Origin: Rhodobacteraceae bacterium CCMM004
GTDB lineage: Bacteria > Pseudomonadota > Alphaproteobacteria > Rhodobacterales > Rhodobacteraceae
Length of the DNA: 64,000 nucleotides
Direction of reading: 5' to 3'
Assembly: GCA_004005435.1 (NCBI GenBank)
Contig: RZWH01000001.1
Span: 1-64,000 of the forward strand
Positions within the stretch are counted from its first letter, which is position 1; every line of letters starts with the position of its first letter. A program made the translations under genes and the position numbers. A model generated the notes under the pieces. The model was not told the origin of the DNA and did not search any database. It was given only the letters and a program-made list of their open reading frames with translations. Below are positions 30,033 through 39,403 of the stretch, piece after piece.

Positions 30033-32354
30033 GTGCCTTCATTTTCCAACACGCTTGAGCAGGCCATTCACGCGGCGCTGGCCCTGGCCAACACCCGCCG
30101 CCACGAGTTGGCGACGTTGGAGCATCTGCTCCTGGCCCTGATCGACGAACCCGACGCCGCGCGGGTGATGCAGGCGTGCTCGGTCGACCTGGCCGAACTC
30201 AAGCAAACGCTGGTCGACTTCATCGACGACGATCTCTCCACCCTGGTCACCGAGGTCGAGGGGTCCGAGGCGGTGCCGACCGCCGCCTTCCAGAGGGTGA
30301 TCCAGCGCGCCGCGATCCACGTCCAGTCCTCGGGCCGGACCGAGGTGACGGGCGCCAACGTCCTGGTCGCCATTTTTGCCGAGCGTGAATCGAACGCCGC
30401 CTATTTCCTGCAAGAACAGGACATGACCCGCTACGACGCGGTCAACTTCATCGCCCACGGCGTGGCCAAGGATCCCGCTTTCGGCGAGACGCGGCCGGTC
30501 ACCGGCGCCTCCGAGTCCGAAGAGGAGACCTCCCAGGCCGACGAGGGCGACGGCAAAGAGTCCGCGCTCGCCAAATACTGCGTCGACCTGAACGCCAAGT
30601 CCCGCAAGGGCGACGTCGACCCCCTGATCGGGCGCGAGCACGAGGTCGAGCGCTGCGTGCAGGTGCTCTGCCGCCGGCGCAAGAACAACCCCCTGCTGGT
30701 GGGCGACCCCGGCGTGGGCAAGACCGCGATTGCCGAAGGACTGGCGCGCAAGATCGTGTCCGGTGAGACGCCCGAGGTGCTGCAAGGCGCCACCATCTTC
30801 TCGCTCGACATGGGCGCTCTGCTGGCCGGCACCCGCTATCGCGGCGACTTCGAGGAGCGGCTCAAGGCCGTCGTGACCGAGCTGGAGGACCACCCCGACG
30901 CGATCCTCTTCATCGACGAGATCCATACGGTGATCGGCGCCGGGGCGACGAGTGGCGGGGCGATGGACGCCTCCAACCTGCTCAAGCCCGCGCTCCAGGG
31001 CGGCAAGCTGCGCTGTATGGGCTCCACGACTTACAAGGAGTTCCGCCAGCACTTCGAGAAGGACCGCGCGCTCTCCCGCCGGTTCCAGAAGATCGACGTG
31101 AACGAGCCCACGGTCGAGGACAGCGTCAAGATCCTCAAGGGCCTCAAGCCCTATTTCGAGGAACATCACGACATCAAGTATACCGCCGAGGCGATCAAGA
31201 CCGCGGTGGAACTGTCGGCGCGCTATATCAACGACCGCAAGCTGCCCGACAAGGCCATCGACGTCATCGACGAGGCCGGCGCGGCGCAGCACCTGGTGTC
31301 CGAGAGCAAGCGGCGCAAGACCATCGGCGCCAAGGAGATCGAGGCCGTGGTGGCCAAGATCGCCCGCATCCCGCCCAAGAACGTCAGCAAGGACGATGCC
31401 GAGGTGCTCAAGGATCTGGAGGCGACGCTCAAGCGCGTGGTCTTCGGCCAGGACCCGGCCATCGAGGCGCTGTCGAGCGCGATCAAGCTGGCCCGCGCCG
31501 GCCTGCGCGAGCCCGAAAAGCCCATCGGCAACTACCTCTTTGCCGGCCCCACCGGCGTCGGCAAGACCGAGGTGGCCAAGCAGCTGGCGTCGAGCCTCGG
31601 GGTCGAGATGCTGCGCTTCGACATGTCCGAGTACATGGAAAAGCACGCCGTCAGCCGCCTCATCGGCGCGCCCCCGGGCTATGTCGGCTTCGACCAGGGC
31701 GGTCTGCTGACCGACGGCGTCGACCAGCATCCGCACTGCGTGCTGCTGCTCGACGAGATCGAAAAGGCGCATCCCGACGTCTTCAACATCCTGTTGCAGG
31801 TGATGGACCACGGCAAGCTGACCGACCACAACGGCCGGGCGGTGGATTTCCGCAACGTGATCCTGATCATGACGTCCAACGCGGGCGCGGCCGAGCAGGC
31901 CAAGTCGGCCATCGGCTTTGGACGCGACCGGCGCGAGGGCGAGGATACGGCGGCGATCGAGCGCACCTTCACGCCCGAGTTCCGCAACCGGCTGGACGCC
32001 GTCATCTCGTTCGCCCCCTTGGGCAAGGAGACGATCCTCAGCGTCGTGGAGAAGTTCGTGCTGCAACTGGAGGCGCAGCTCCTCGACCGCAACGTCACCA
32101 TCGAGCTGACCCGCCCCGCCGCCGAATGGCTGGCCGACAAGGGCTACGACGACAAGATGGGCGCGCGTCCCCTCGGCCGCGTCATCCAGGAGCACATCAA
32201 GAAGCCGCTGGCCGAAGAGTTGCTCTTCGGCAAGCTGGCCAAGGGCGGCGTGGTCAAGGTCGGTGTCAAGGACGGCGAGATCGACCTCAGGATCGATCCG
32301 CCCGAGGCGCGGCGCCTGTCGTCCAAGAAACCGCCGCTCCTGACCGCGGACTGA
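30033..32354 (+). CDS. clpA: ATP-dependent Clp protease ATP-binding subunit ClpA
   Basis: A 773-residue Hsp100 unfoldase that feeds substrates to ClpP. The N domain (about 1-145) begins '[19 protein letters not shown]', with an acidic linker at about 150-180. The first AAA+ module has P-loop GDPGVGKT (224-231) and the second GPTGVGKT (505-512). The C-terminal '[25 protein letters not shown]' is the Clp signature. The GTG at 30033 is preceded by GAAGGAG at 8 bases and starts the protein at the family N-terminus. The adaptor clpS is not adjacent in the window. Confidence 0.95.
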   Translation: MPSFSNTLEQAIHAALALANTRRHELATLEHLLLALIDEPDAARVMQACSVDLAELKQTLVDFIDDDLSTLVTEVEGSEAVPTAAFQRVIQRAAIHVQSSGRTEVTGANVLVAIFAERESNAAYFLQEQDMTRYDAVNFIAHGVAKDPAFGETRPVTGASESEEETSQADEGDGKESALAKYCVDLNAKSRKGDVDPLIGREHEVERCVQVLCRRRKNNPLLVGDPGVGKTAIAEGLARKIVSGETPEVLQGATIFSLDMGALLAGTRYRGDFEERLKAVVTELEDHPDAILFIDEIHTVIGAGATSGGAMDASNLLKPALQGGKLRCMGSTTYKEFRQHFEKDRALSRRFQKIDVNEPTVEDSVKILKGLKPYFEEHHDIKYTAEAIKTAVELSARYINDRKLPDKAIDVIDEAGAAQHLVSESKRRKTIGAKEIEAVVAKIARIPPKNVSKDDAEVLKDLEATLKRVVFGQDPAIEALSSAIKLARAGLREPEKPIGNYLFAGPTGVGKTEVAKQLASSLGVEMLRFDMSEYMEKHAVSRLIGAPPGYVGFDQGGLLTDGVDQHPHCVLLLDEIEKAHPDVFNILLQVMDHGKLTDHNGRAVDFRNVILIMTSNAGAAEQAKSAIGFGRDRREGEDTAAIERTFTPEFRNRLDAVISFAPLGKETILSVVEKFVLQLEAQLLDRNVTIELTRPAAEWLADKGYDDKMGARPLGRVIQEHIKKPLAEELLFGKLAKGGVVKVGVKDGEIDLRIDPPEARRLSSKKPPLLTAD

Positions 32355-32370
32355 GCGGCGCAGGGACGAC

Positions 32371-33336
32371 ATGCGGCGCACGACCCTCGCCCTGATCTGT
32401 GCCGCCGCGGCCACCCCGGCCGCGGCGCGCGAACCCCTGCTGACCCTGCCGGTGGACTGCACCCTCGGCGCCGACTGCTTCATTCAGAACTACGTCGACG
32501 CCGATCCTGGGCCGGGCCACGCAGACTTCACCTGCGGGCCGCTCTCCTATGACGGGCACAAGGGCACCGACTTCGCCGTCCCGAGCCTCGCCGCGATGCA
32601 GGCGGGCGTCGTCGTGCGCCCCGCCGCCAACGGCACGGTGATCGGCGTCCGCGACGGGATGCCCGATACCGGCCCCGACGCCAGCGGCGGCATCGACGGG
32701 CGCGAATGCGGCAACGGCGTCGTGATCCGCCACGGGGCCGGGTGGGAGAGCCAGTATTGCCACCTGCGCGAGGGCAGCGTGGCCGTCGAGATCGGCCAGC
32801 GGGTGAACCTGTCGACCGAGTTGGGCAAGATCGGACTGAGCGGCAACACCGATTTTCCCCACCTGCACATGTCGCTGCGCAAGGACGGCGAGACGGTGGA
32901 CCCTTTTGCCCCGGACGGCCGCGCCGACTGTGCCGAGGCGCCCACACGGACCCTGTGGCTCGACGCACCGGACTATGTGCCCGGCGGCATCCTCGACACG
33001 GGCTTCGCCGATGCGATCCCCGATTACGACCGGATCAAGGCGGGCTCGGCCGCAACCGACCGCCTGGCCCCGGACGCCCCCGCGCTCGTGCTCTGGGGCT
33101 ACCTCTTTGGCGGCCGCGCCGGCGACACCGTACGCCTGGTCGTCGAGGGGCCGAGCGGCGCGGTGCTCGATGAGACGGTGACGTTGGACAAGACCCAGGC
33201 GCAGCTCTTCCGCGCGATCGGACGGCGGCTGCCCGATGACGGCTGGACCCCGGGGTCCTACACCGGCACCGTCATCCACAGCCGCGGCGACACGCGGCTC
33301 GACGCGGCCGCCACCGCGGTGACCGTCGCCCGCTGA
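32371..33336 (+). CDS. M23-family (LytM-type) metallopeptidase
   Basis: A 321-residue secreted protein with a signal peptide (1-19, cleavage after PAAA). The zinc site of M23 peptidases is complete: H63-x3-D67 in GHKGTDFAVP and the HxH pair H164/H166 in 'DFPHLHMSLR', plus H131 in YCHLREG. It has 'SGNTDFPHLH' in place of the usual TG.STGPHLH. A C-terminal beta domain (about 215-318) has no catalytic residues. It probably cuts peptidoglycan cross-links. It follows clpA by 16 bases and converges on the MotB-like gene. Confidence 0.88.
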   Translation: MRRTTLALICAAAATPAAAREPLLTLPVDCTLGADCFIQNYVDADPGPGHADFTCGPLSYDGHKGTDFAVPSLAAMQAGVVVRPAANGTVIGVRDGMPDTGPDASGGIDGRECGNGVVIRHGAGWESQYCHLREGSVAVEIGQRVNLSTELGKIGLSGNTDFPHLHMSLRKDGETVDPFAPDGRADCAEAPTRTLWLDAPDYVPGGILDTGFADAIPDYDRIKAGSAATDRLAPDAPALVLWGYLFGGRAGDTVRLVVEGPSGAVLDETVTLDKTQAQLFRAIGRRLPDDGWTPGSYTGTVIHSRGDTRLDAAATAVTVAR

Positions 33337-33434
33337 CCTCTGGACCCGCGCGAAGGCCGCGGGAGAACGGGTCGCCGGCCGGCCACCGCCGCCAGCATGT
33401 TGTGCGGGCGGCGCCAGCCGGCCGCGCCGCCGGA

Positions 33435-36400
33435 TCAGCGCTCGGTCAGCTTCAACTCGATGCGGCGGTTCTGGGCGCGGGCGGCCGCGGTATTGCCGGT
33501 GGCGATCGGGCGGTACTCGCCAAAGCCGGTGGGGGCCAGCCGCTCTTCGGGAAAGCCCAACTCTTCGGACATGAACCGCACCACCGACAGCGCCCGCGCC
33601 TGGCTCAGCTCCCAGTTGTCGGCAAAGGGGCCGCCAAAGATGGGCACGTCATCGGTGTGCCCGTCGACCCGCACCACCCAGTCGATGCTCTCGGGGATCT
33701 CGTCCGCGACCTCGGACAGGAGCCGCGCCACCCGCGCCACCTGCGATCGTCCCGCCGCCGACAGGTCCGCCGACCCCGACGGAAACAGCACCTCGGAGGA
33801 AAAGACAAAGCGGTCCCCCACCACCTTGACTCCCTCGCGGTTGCCCAGCACGTCGCGCAGCCGACCGAAGAACTCGGACTGATAGCGTTCCAGCCGCTCC
33901 AGCTCGGTGGCCTCCAGGGCCACGCGCTTCTTCTCCTCGACCAGCGCGCGGGCCAGGGCGGCGTTCAGGTCCTGGCCCAAGGTCTCGATCCGCACCCGGG
34001 CCGCGGCGTCGCGCTCGGACGCGAGATCCAGAAGCCCCTGGAGCGTGTCGAGCTGCGACCGCAGTTCGGCCACCTGTTGGTTCAGTGCCTCGACCTGCCG
34101 TCGGCTTTCCTCCGACAGCGCGCGCTCGTCGGCCAGTTCGGTCTGCGCAGCCGCAAGCAGGGCCGCCCGGCGCTCGGCCTCGCTCAGCGCCTCGGCGCCC
34201 TGGCGCTCGGCCGCCAGGCGGGCGGCGAGCGCCGCCTCCAGCTCGCTGCGCAGATCGGCCTGGGCGTCGGCGGCGCCGGACAGCGCCGCCGCCTCGGCCT
34301 GGGCCGCGGCCAGCGCAGCGGCAAGGCGGTCGCGCTCGGTGGCCTCGCGGCCGGCCGCCGCGCGTAGCGCCTCGACCTCCGCCTCGGCCTCGGCCAGACG
34401 CGCACGGGCGTCCTCCAGCGACCCCTGATAGGCCATCTCGGCGGCCTTGGCCGTCTCCAGCGCGTCGCGGATCTGCGCCAACTCGCTCGTCGCGGCGTCC
34501 TCGCGCGCCAGCGCCTGGGCCAGCGTGTCCCGGGCGGCGTCGCGGTCGGCCTCGGCCTCGGCGCGGGCGGCCAGCGCCGCCTCCAGCGCCGCCTCGGCCC
34601 GGGTCAGATCGCCGGTCAACTGCGCCCGCACCTCCAGCGCCGCGGTCAGGGCCGCCTGTGCCGCATCCACCTCGGCCCGGGCGCTCAGCGCGGCGGAGAG
34701 ACGCGCGGTCAGCTCGGCCCCCTCGGCCTCGGCCGTCTCCAGCGCGGCGCGGGCGGCCGCCAGGTCGCCCTCGGTCTGGCTCTGGGCCAACAGTGCGGCG
34801 GCCAGGCGGGCGTTCAGGTCGTCGGCGTCGGCCGTCGCCGCGGCCAGGCGGGCGCGCAGGTCGTCGGCGGCCCGCTCGGCCTCGGCCAGTTGCGCGCCCA
34901 GGGTCTCGGCCACGCCGCGGGCGCTGTCGAGTTCGGTCGCCAGGGCGGCGCGGGCGGTCTCGGCCGCGGCCAGGTCGCCGGTTAGGCTGTCGCCCGCGGC
35001 CTCGGCAGCGGCCAGGCGCCGCGACAGGTCCGCGGTCTCGGCGCGGCTGGCGTCGAGTTCGGCGGCCAGCGCCGCGCGCGCCTGGGTCAGCGCGGTCAGG
35101 CTCTCGGCGCCCTCGGACTGGGCCAGGAGCGCCGCGGCGAGCTGCCGGTTCAGCTCTTCGGCGTCCACTGCGCTCTGCGACAGGCGGACGGTCAGGTCGT
35201 CGACTTCGGCCTGCGCGGCGGTCAGCCGGTCGCGGGTCTCGCCCAGGTCCTCGGCCTGGACCGACAGCGCGTCCTGGAGGCTCAGAACACGCCCCTCGGC
35301 GGTGCCCTGGGCGACGAGCGCGGCGGCGAGCTGGGTGTTGAGCCGCGCGGCCTCGGCGGCACTGCCGTCCAGCTCGGCGCGGAGCGCGGCGATCTCCTCG
35401 GCGCTGCGGTCCTGGCTGAGCAGCGCGGCGGCCAGCCGGGCGTTGAGATCGGCGCGGTCGTCTTCGGCGGCGTCGAGGGCGGCTTGCAGCGCGGCCATCT
35501 CTTCCTGGCTGCGCTCGCGGGCCAGGAGTGCGACGGCGAGGCGGGTGTTCAGCTCGGCACGCTCGGCCTGGGCCTGGGCCAGCTCGGCGCCGGTCTCGTC
35601 CCGCGCCAGGAGGGCCGCGGTCAGGCGGTCGTTCAGCGACGCCTCGGCCGACCGCGCCGCAGCGAGGAGGGTCAGCGTGTCCTCCGCGCGCTTGCGCTCG
35701 GCCTCCAGCGACAGGGTCATCGCGGTCAACTCGGCGTCGGCATCGGCCAGCCGCTCGCGCAGGGCCTGGGCCGCGGCAGCCTCGGCCAGGCGCGCCGCCT
35801 CCTCCTCGGACAGCGCCGTCTCCAGCTCCGACACCTCGGCCGACAGCGCCGCTGCCGCGGCCTCGCCCTCGGCCAGGTCGGCGCGCAGATCGGCGGTCAG
35901 CGCCTCCAGCGCCTCGCGCCGCGCAGCGGCCAGGCGCGCGGCCTCGGCGGCGGCGTCGATTTCGTCGCGCGCCTGGGCCAGCGCCAGGTTCAACGCCTCG
36001 CGGTCCGAAATCAGGTCGGCCCGCGCCGCCTCCAGATCGGCGACGGTGGCGGTGAGCGCGGCGGTGCGGTCGCGCGCCGCGTCGCGGTCGGCCAACAGCC
36101 CCGCGACCTGCTCTTCGAAGCTGGCGATGCGGTCGGCCTGGCGGGCGGCGTCCGCGGTGAGGCTGGAGATCAGGGTGTCCTGCTCGGCCGCCCGCGACTC
36201 CAGGTCGCCGATCAGCGCCGCCTGCCGTGCAGCGGTGTCGCGCGCGGTTTCCAGATCCGCCTCCAGGCCCGCGCGCAGCCCCTCCAGCTCGGCCGTCTTG
36301 GTCCGCTCCAGGCCCAGCATGCGCGACAGGCCCGCAACCTCTGCGGTCAGCGCGTCGAGCTCGGTGTCCTTGCCCGAAATCTCTTCGCGCAGCACGAACT

Positions 36401-36521
36401 GCACCACCATGAAGATGGTGAGGACGAACATCATCACCAGAAGGAGCGCCGTCATCGCGTCGACGAAGCCGGGCCAGATCGAGCTGGAAACCTGTCGGGT
36501 GGAGCGGCGGCTGAGCGGCAT
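33435..36521 (-). CDS. MotB-like/OmpA-domain protein with a giant coiled coil
   Basis: A 1028-residue protein. A short cytoplasmic N-terminus leads to one membrane helix (about 18-43) carrying Asp21 in 'WPGFVDAMTALLLVMMF', the position of the proton-carrying Asp in MotB. Residues about 45-865 are almost pure Ala/Glu/Leu/Arg heptads, with a recurring LNxRLAAALLAQ motif. The last 160 residues are an OmpA/MotB peptidoglycan-binding domain ('FSSEVLFPSGSADLS', 'VDGHTDDVPI', 'NWELSQARALSVV', 'NRRIELKLTER'). It lies 3 bases after the MotA/ExbB-like gene. It is likely the wall-anchored half of a proton-driven stator-like unit; function unknown. Confidence 0.85.
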   Translation of the reverse strand: MPLSRRSTRQVSSSIWPGFVDAMTALLLVMMFVLTIFMVVQFVLREEISGKDTELDALTAEVAGLSRMLGLERTKTAELEGLRAGLEADLETARDTAARQAALIGDLESRAAEQDTLISSLTADAARQADRIASFEEQVAGLLADRDAARDRTAALTATVADLEAARADLISDREALNLALAQARDEIDAAAEAARLAAARREALEALTADLRADLAEGEAAAAALSAEVSELETALSEEEAARLAEAAAAQALRERLADADAELTAMTLSLEAERKRAEDTLTLLAAARSAEASLNDRLTAALLARDETGAELAQAQAERAELNTRLAVALLARERSQEEMAALQAALDAAEDDRADLNARLAAALLSQDRSAEEIAALRAELDGSAAEAARLNTQLAAALVAQGTAEGRVLSLQDALSVQAEDLGETRDRLTAAQAEVDDLTVRLSQSAVDAEELNRQLAAALLAQSEGAESLTALTQARAALAAELDASRAETADLSRRLAAAEAAGDSLTGDLAAAETARAALATELDSARGVAETLGAQLAEAERAADDLRARLAAATADADDLNARLAAALLAQSQTEGDLAAARAALETAEAEGAELTARLSAALSARAEVDAAQAALTAALEVRAQLTGDLTRAEAALEAALAARAEAEADRDAARDTLAQALAREDAATSELAQIRDALETAKAAEMAYQGSLEDARARLAEAEAEVEALRAAAGREATERDRLAAALAAAQAEAAALSGAADAQADLRSELEAALAARLAAERQGAEALSEAERRAALLAAAQTELADERALSEESRRQVEALNQQVAELRSQLDTLQGLLDLASERDAAARVRIETLGQDLNAALARALVEEKKRVALEATELERLERYQSEFFGRLRDVLGNREGVKVVGDRFVFSSEVLFPSGSADLSAAGRSQVARVARLLSEVADEIPESIDWVVRVDGHTDDVPIFGGPFADNWELSQARALSVVRFMSEELGFPEERLAPTGFGEYRPIATGNTAAARAQNRRIELKLTER

Positions 36522-36524
36522 GGC

Positions 36525-37724
36525 CTAGCCCCTCCGGCCGCCGACCTGGCTGGCGCCGGCCTCGGGGCGGGACTGGTTGCGGATGGTCCGGGCGAGCTGG
36601 CGCATCTCCTGGCGCAGCTCCGTGGTGCTCTCCTGCCGCCCCGCCGAGACCTCTTCGAGCAGGCGCAGGAGCTGGACGTCGATGGAACGCAGGCGCATCC
36701 GGCTCTCGGCGTCCATGCCGGCGCCGTCCTCTGACTGGGCCTCCAGCACGTCGGCCAGACGCTCCTGCCCCTGCGCCACCCGCGTCAGCGCCGTGCCCAC
36801 CCCGGTCTCTGCCGCCATCTTGTCGGTCAGGGCCGACACCGCGGTGGCGAGGTCGCCCAGGCGCGTGTCCACCTCGGCGCGGGTGGCGTTGGATTCCCCC
36901 ACGATCTCCTGGAGGCGGTCCATCTGCTGGGCCATGTGCTCCATCATCGCGGCCATGACGCTCTGATCGCCGCCGCCCTCGCCCTCGCCCGCGGCAAAGC
37001 TCAGGCGGGTGATCGAGCTCAGCCACTCCTCCAACTCGCGGTAGAAGCGATTCTGGCTGTGGCTGGCGAAGAGTTCCAGGAGGCCGACGACCAGGCTGCC
37101 CGCGAGACCCAGGAGCGACGAGGCAAAGGCGACGCCCATGCCGCCCAACTGGCTCTCCAACCCGCTCATCAACCGACCGAAGACCGCCATGCCGTCCTCG
37201 CCCGGCGTGGGCGCCAGCCCGCGGATCGTCTCCACGATGGCCGGGACGGTGGTGGCGAGGCCATAGAAGGTGCCCAGAAGGCCGAGGAAAATCAACAGGT
37301 TGACAATGTACCGCGTGATGTCCCGCGCCTCGTCGATACGAGTGGCCACGGAATCGAGCATGGACCGCGACGAGGTGGCCGAGATCTGCATCCGCGTCGC
37401 CCGCGACCTGAGCAGAGCGGCCAACGGCGCCAGCAGCCGCGGCGCGCGCACGATCTCGTGCCCCGGCGTCTCGGCCGTGTAGCCCTCGATCCAGTTCACT
37501 GACTGGATGAGCTGATATTGCTGGTAGAAACAGGCCAACACGCCGATGATGAACACCACGCCGATGAACCCGTTGAGCCAGGGGTTGGCCAGGAACACCG
37601 GCGCCACCGACGGGAACGCCACATAGGCGCCGAGACCGACCAGGACGAGCACGGTCAGCATGGCGCCGATCTGTCTGATCGGTTGCGAGAAATACGCCCC
37701 CTCCAGGGCGTGTGGCGGTCTCAT
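36525..37724 (-). CDS. MotA/TolQ/ExbB-like proton channel protein
   Basis: A 399-residue inner-membrane protein. Two helices near the N-terminus (about 20-38 and 50-68) are followed by a cytoplasmic segment and then the diagnostic MotA/ExbB pair: 'YIVNLLIFLGLLGTFYGLATTVPAIV' (about 140-165) and 'GGMGVAFASSLLGLAGSLVVGLLELF' (about 190-215). The remaining 180 residues are cytoplasmic, partly coiled coil. It should assemble with the MotB-like protein 3 bases downstream into a proton-conducting complex. There are no flagellar, Tol, TonB or Zorya genes nearby to define the load it drives. Confidence 0.85.
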   Translation of the reverse strand: MRPPHALEGAYFSQPIRQIGAMLTVLVLVGLGAYVAFPSVAPVFLANPWLNGFIGVVFIIGVLACFYQQYQLIQSVNWIEGYTAETPGHEIVRAPRLLAPLAALLRSRATRMQISATSSRSMLDSVATRIDEARDITRYIVNLLIFLGLLGTFYGLATTVPAIVETIRGLAPTPGEDGMAVFGRLMSGLESQLGGMGVAFASSLLGLAGSLVVGLLELFASHSQNRFYRELEEWLSSITRLSFAAGEGEGGGDQSVMAAMMEHMAQQMDRLQEIVGESNATRAEVDTRLGDLATAVSALTDKMAAETGVGTALTRVAQGQERLADVLEAQSEDGAGMDAESRMRLRSIDVQLLRLLEEVSAGRQESTTELRQEMRQLARTIRNQSRPEAGASQVGGRRG

Positions 37725-37788
37725 CGTGCTGATCCGACTTTCATGTTGCGCCGCAGCATAAACGCCCGCCGCGCGGTGTCCAAGCCCG

Positions 37789-38337
37789 TCAGTCTGCGTG
37801 ACGCTCTATGTCACGAACGCGCCGCGACAACCACTCCAGATCGCCGTCGCCGATCCCCAGTTCCGTCAAATGCGCGGCAGTGTTGTAGAGATACTCGGTG
37901 TTTGGGCCGCGCCCGCCGACCGCGTGGGCGATGACCTGGGCCTGCGCCTCCAGGGTCAGCCCGCCGCAATACTGCCGGTGCACGGGGTCGACGACATAGG
38001 CCACCGTTTCGATCCGCCGGCCGTCGCGGGTGGTGACGGGCAGCCGGCTCTCCAGATAGGCCGACGAGATCAGCTCGCGCGCCCGCAGCATCTCCAGCGT
38101 CGCCGCCTCCGTGCCGGGCGCGGCCCGGAATGCGACCCCGTCGCAATGGGCGCCCTCGGCGGCGTCGAGCGCCAGGACCAGGCCCGGCTCCGCTTCGGTC
38201 CCGCGGTGGTGGATCGACCACATGCAGAACGCCCGGTGATACCCGTCGAGCCGCGCGATCGCCCGCTCGGCCACATCGAAGCCCGGGTTCCAGATCAGCG
38301 AGCCGTAGCCGAAAACCCAGAGCGGCATGTCGGTCAT
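37789..38337 (-). CDS. ChaC-like gamma-glutamylcyclotransferase
   Basis: A 182-residue protein with the ChaC signature 'LWVFGYGSLIWNPGF' at the N-terminus, 'GYHRAFCMWSIHHRGT', 'GVAFRA', a conserved acidic position in the 'LRARELISSAYLE' region, and 'CGGLTLEAQAQVIAHAVGGRGPNTEYLYN'. Members cleave gamma-glutamyl peptides, including glutathione, releasing 5-oxoproline. The ATG at 38337 is preceded by AAGGACC; a longer frame to 38472 is rejected. It is divergent from the DUF2125 gene. Confidence 0.9.
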   Translation of the reverse strand: MTDMPLWVFGYGSLIWNPGFDVAERAIARLDGYHRAFCMWSIHHRGTEAEPGLVLALDAAEGAHCDGVAFRAAPGTEAATLEMLRARELISSAYLESRLPVTTRDGRRIETVAYVVDPVHRQYCGGLTLEAQAQVIAHAVGGRGPNTEYLYNTAAHLTELGIGDGDLEWLSRRVRDIERHAD

Positions 38338-38401
38338 GGGGATGGTCCTTGCATCGTCGGGCCTGTAAACACCATCCGTCCGGGGGAGAGAAGGGCCGTC
38401 C

Positions 38402-39403
38402 ATGCGCATACTCGTGGCCATCGCCGTGATCGCGGCCGCCCTCTGGGGCGGATACTGGTTCGTCGGTGCCACGGCGGTCGAGCGGGCGCTGGCCGCCTGG
38501 ATCGCCGAGCGGCGGAGCGACGGCTGGGTGGCCGACTACGCCACACTCGACACCCGCGGCTTTCCCAACCGGTTCGACACCACGCTCACCGACCTGGACA
38601 TCGCCGATCCCGCCACCGGCTGGGCCTGGACCGCGCCGTTCTTCCAAATCCTGGCGCTCAGCTACCGCCCCACCCACGTGATCGCCGTCTGGCCCGAGGC
38701 GCAGAGCCTGGCCACGCCTCTCGAACGGATCGACATCGCCAGCGACACCTTGCGCGCCTCCGTGGTCTTCGAGGCCGACACGGCCCTGACCCTCGACCGC
38801 GCCACCCTGGTGGCCGAGGCGGTGCGGCTGAGATCGAACGCCGGGTGGAACGCAGCGCTCGCCGAGGCCCGGCTCGCCACGCGCCAGACCGCGGCGCGGC
38901 CGCTCGCCCACGACCTGGGCTTCGAGGCGCGCGATCTGGTGCTGGCCGAGGCGCTGCGCGACGGGCTCGACCCCACGGGCCTCTTGCCCGGCACGGTCGC
39001 GCGGCTCGCCGTGGATGCCACCGTCGCCTTCGACGCCCCCTGGGACCGGTTCGCGGTCGAGCGGGCGCGGCCCCAGCCCACCGCCATCGACCTGCGCCTC
39101 GCCGAGGCGCAGTGGGGCGACCTGGCGCTCAAGCTCGCGGGCAGCCTGGAGGTCGACGCCGAGGGGCGGCCAGAGGGCGAAATCGTGGTCAAGGCCACCA
39201 ATTGGCGCGACATGATCGCCATCGCCGTCGCTTCCGGCGCGCTGCCGGAGGGCATGGCGGGCACCCTGGAGGGCGGTCTGGGCCTCCTCGCCGGGCTGTC
39301 GGGCGACCCCAAGACGCTGGACGTGCCCCTGCGCTTTGCCGATGGGCGCGTGTCGCTCGGCCCCATTCCCCTGGGCCCCGCCCCGATTCTGCGGCTCAGA
39401 TGA
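38402..39403 (+). CDS. DUF2125 family protein
   Basis: A 333-residue protein with an N-terminal membrane anchor or signal (about 1-22) and the DUF2125 features 'DTRGFPNRFDTTLTDLDIADPATGWAWTAPFFQILALSYRP' (about 50-92), then repeated beta-rich segments. The domain is common in Rhodobacterales and of unknown function; an envelope location is expected. Its stop overlaps the start of the next gene (ATGA at 39400-39403), so the two are translationally coupled. Confidence 0.85.
   Translation: MRILVAIAVIAAALWGGYWFVGATAVERALAAWIAERRSDGWVADYATLDTRGFPNRFDTTLTDLDIADPATGWAWTAPFFQILALSYRPTHVIAVWPEAQSLATPLERIDIASDTLRASVVFEADTALTLDRATLVAEAVRLRSNAGWNAALAEARLATRQTAARPLAHDLGFEARDLVLAEALRDGLDPTGLLPGTVARLAVDATVAFDAPWDRFAVERARPQPTAIDLRLAEAQWGDLALKLAGSLEVDAEGRPEGEIVVKATNWRDMIAIAVASGALPEGMAGTLEGGLGLLAGLSGDPKTLDVPLRFADGRVSLGPIPLGPAPILRLR

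Noticed and set aside
33649-37026. A 1125-codon open frame across the coiled-coil and MotA-like genes, and a 693-codon frame on the opposite strand (34447-36528)
   Set aside because: They are out-of-frame or antisense shadows of a GC-rich, Ala/Glu/Arg-repetitive gene. Their translations are low-complexity Arg/Gly/Pro or Ser/Ala/Arg and match no family.
33435-37724. Zorya anti-phage system (ZorA/ZorB)
   Set aside because: The MotA/MotB-like pairing is reminiscent, but here the long coil is in the MotB-like partner, and no zorC, zorD or zorE gene is next to it.
37798-39399. Upstream extension of the YcaQ-like gene
   Set aside because: The extension reads antisense to the ChaC-like gene and out of frame with DUF2125; the ATG at 39400 overlapping the DUF2125 stop is the natural start.
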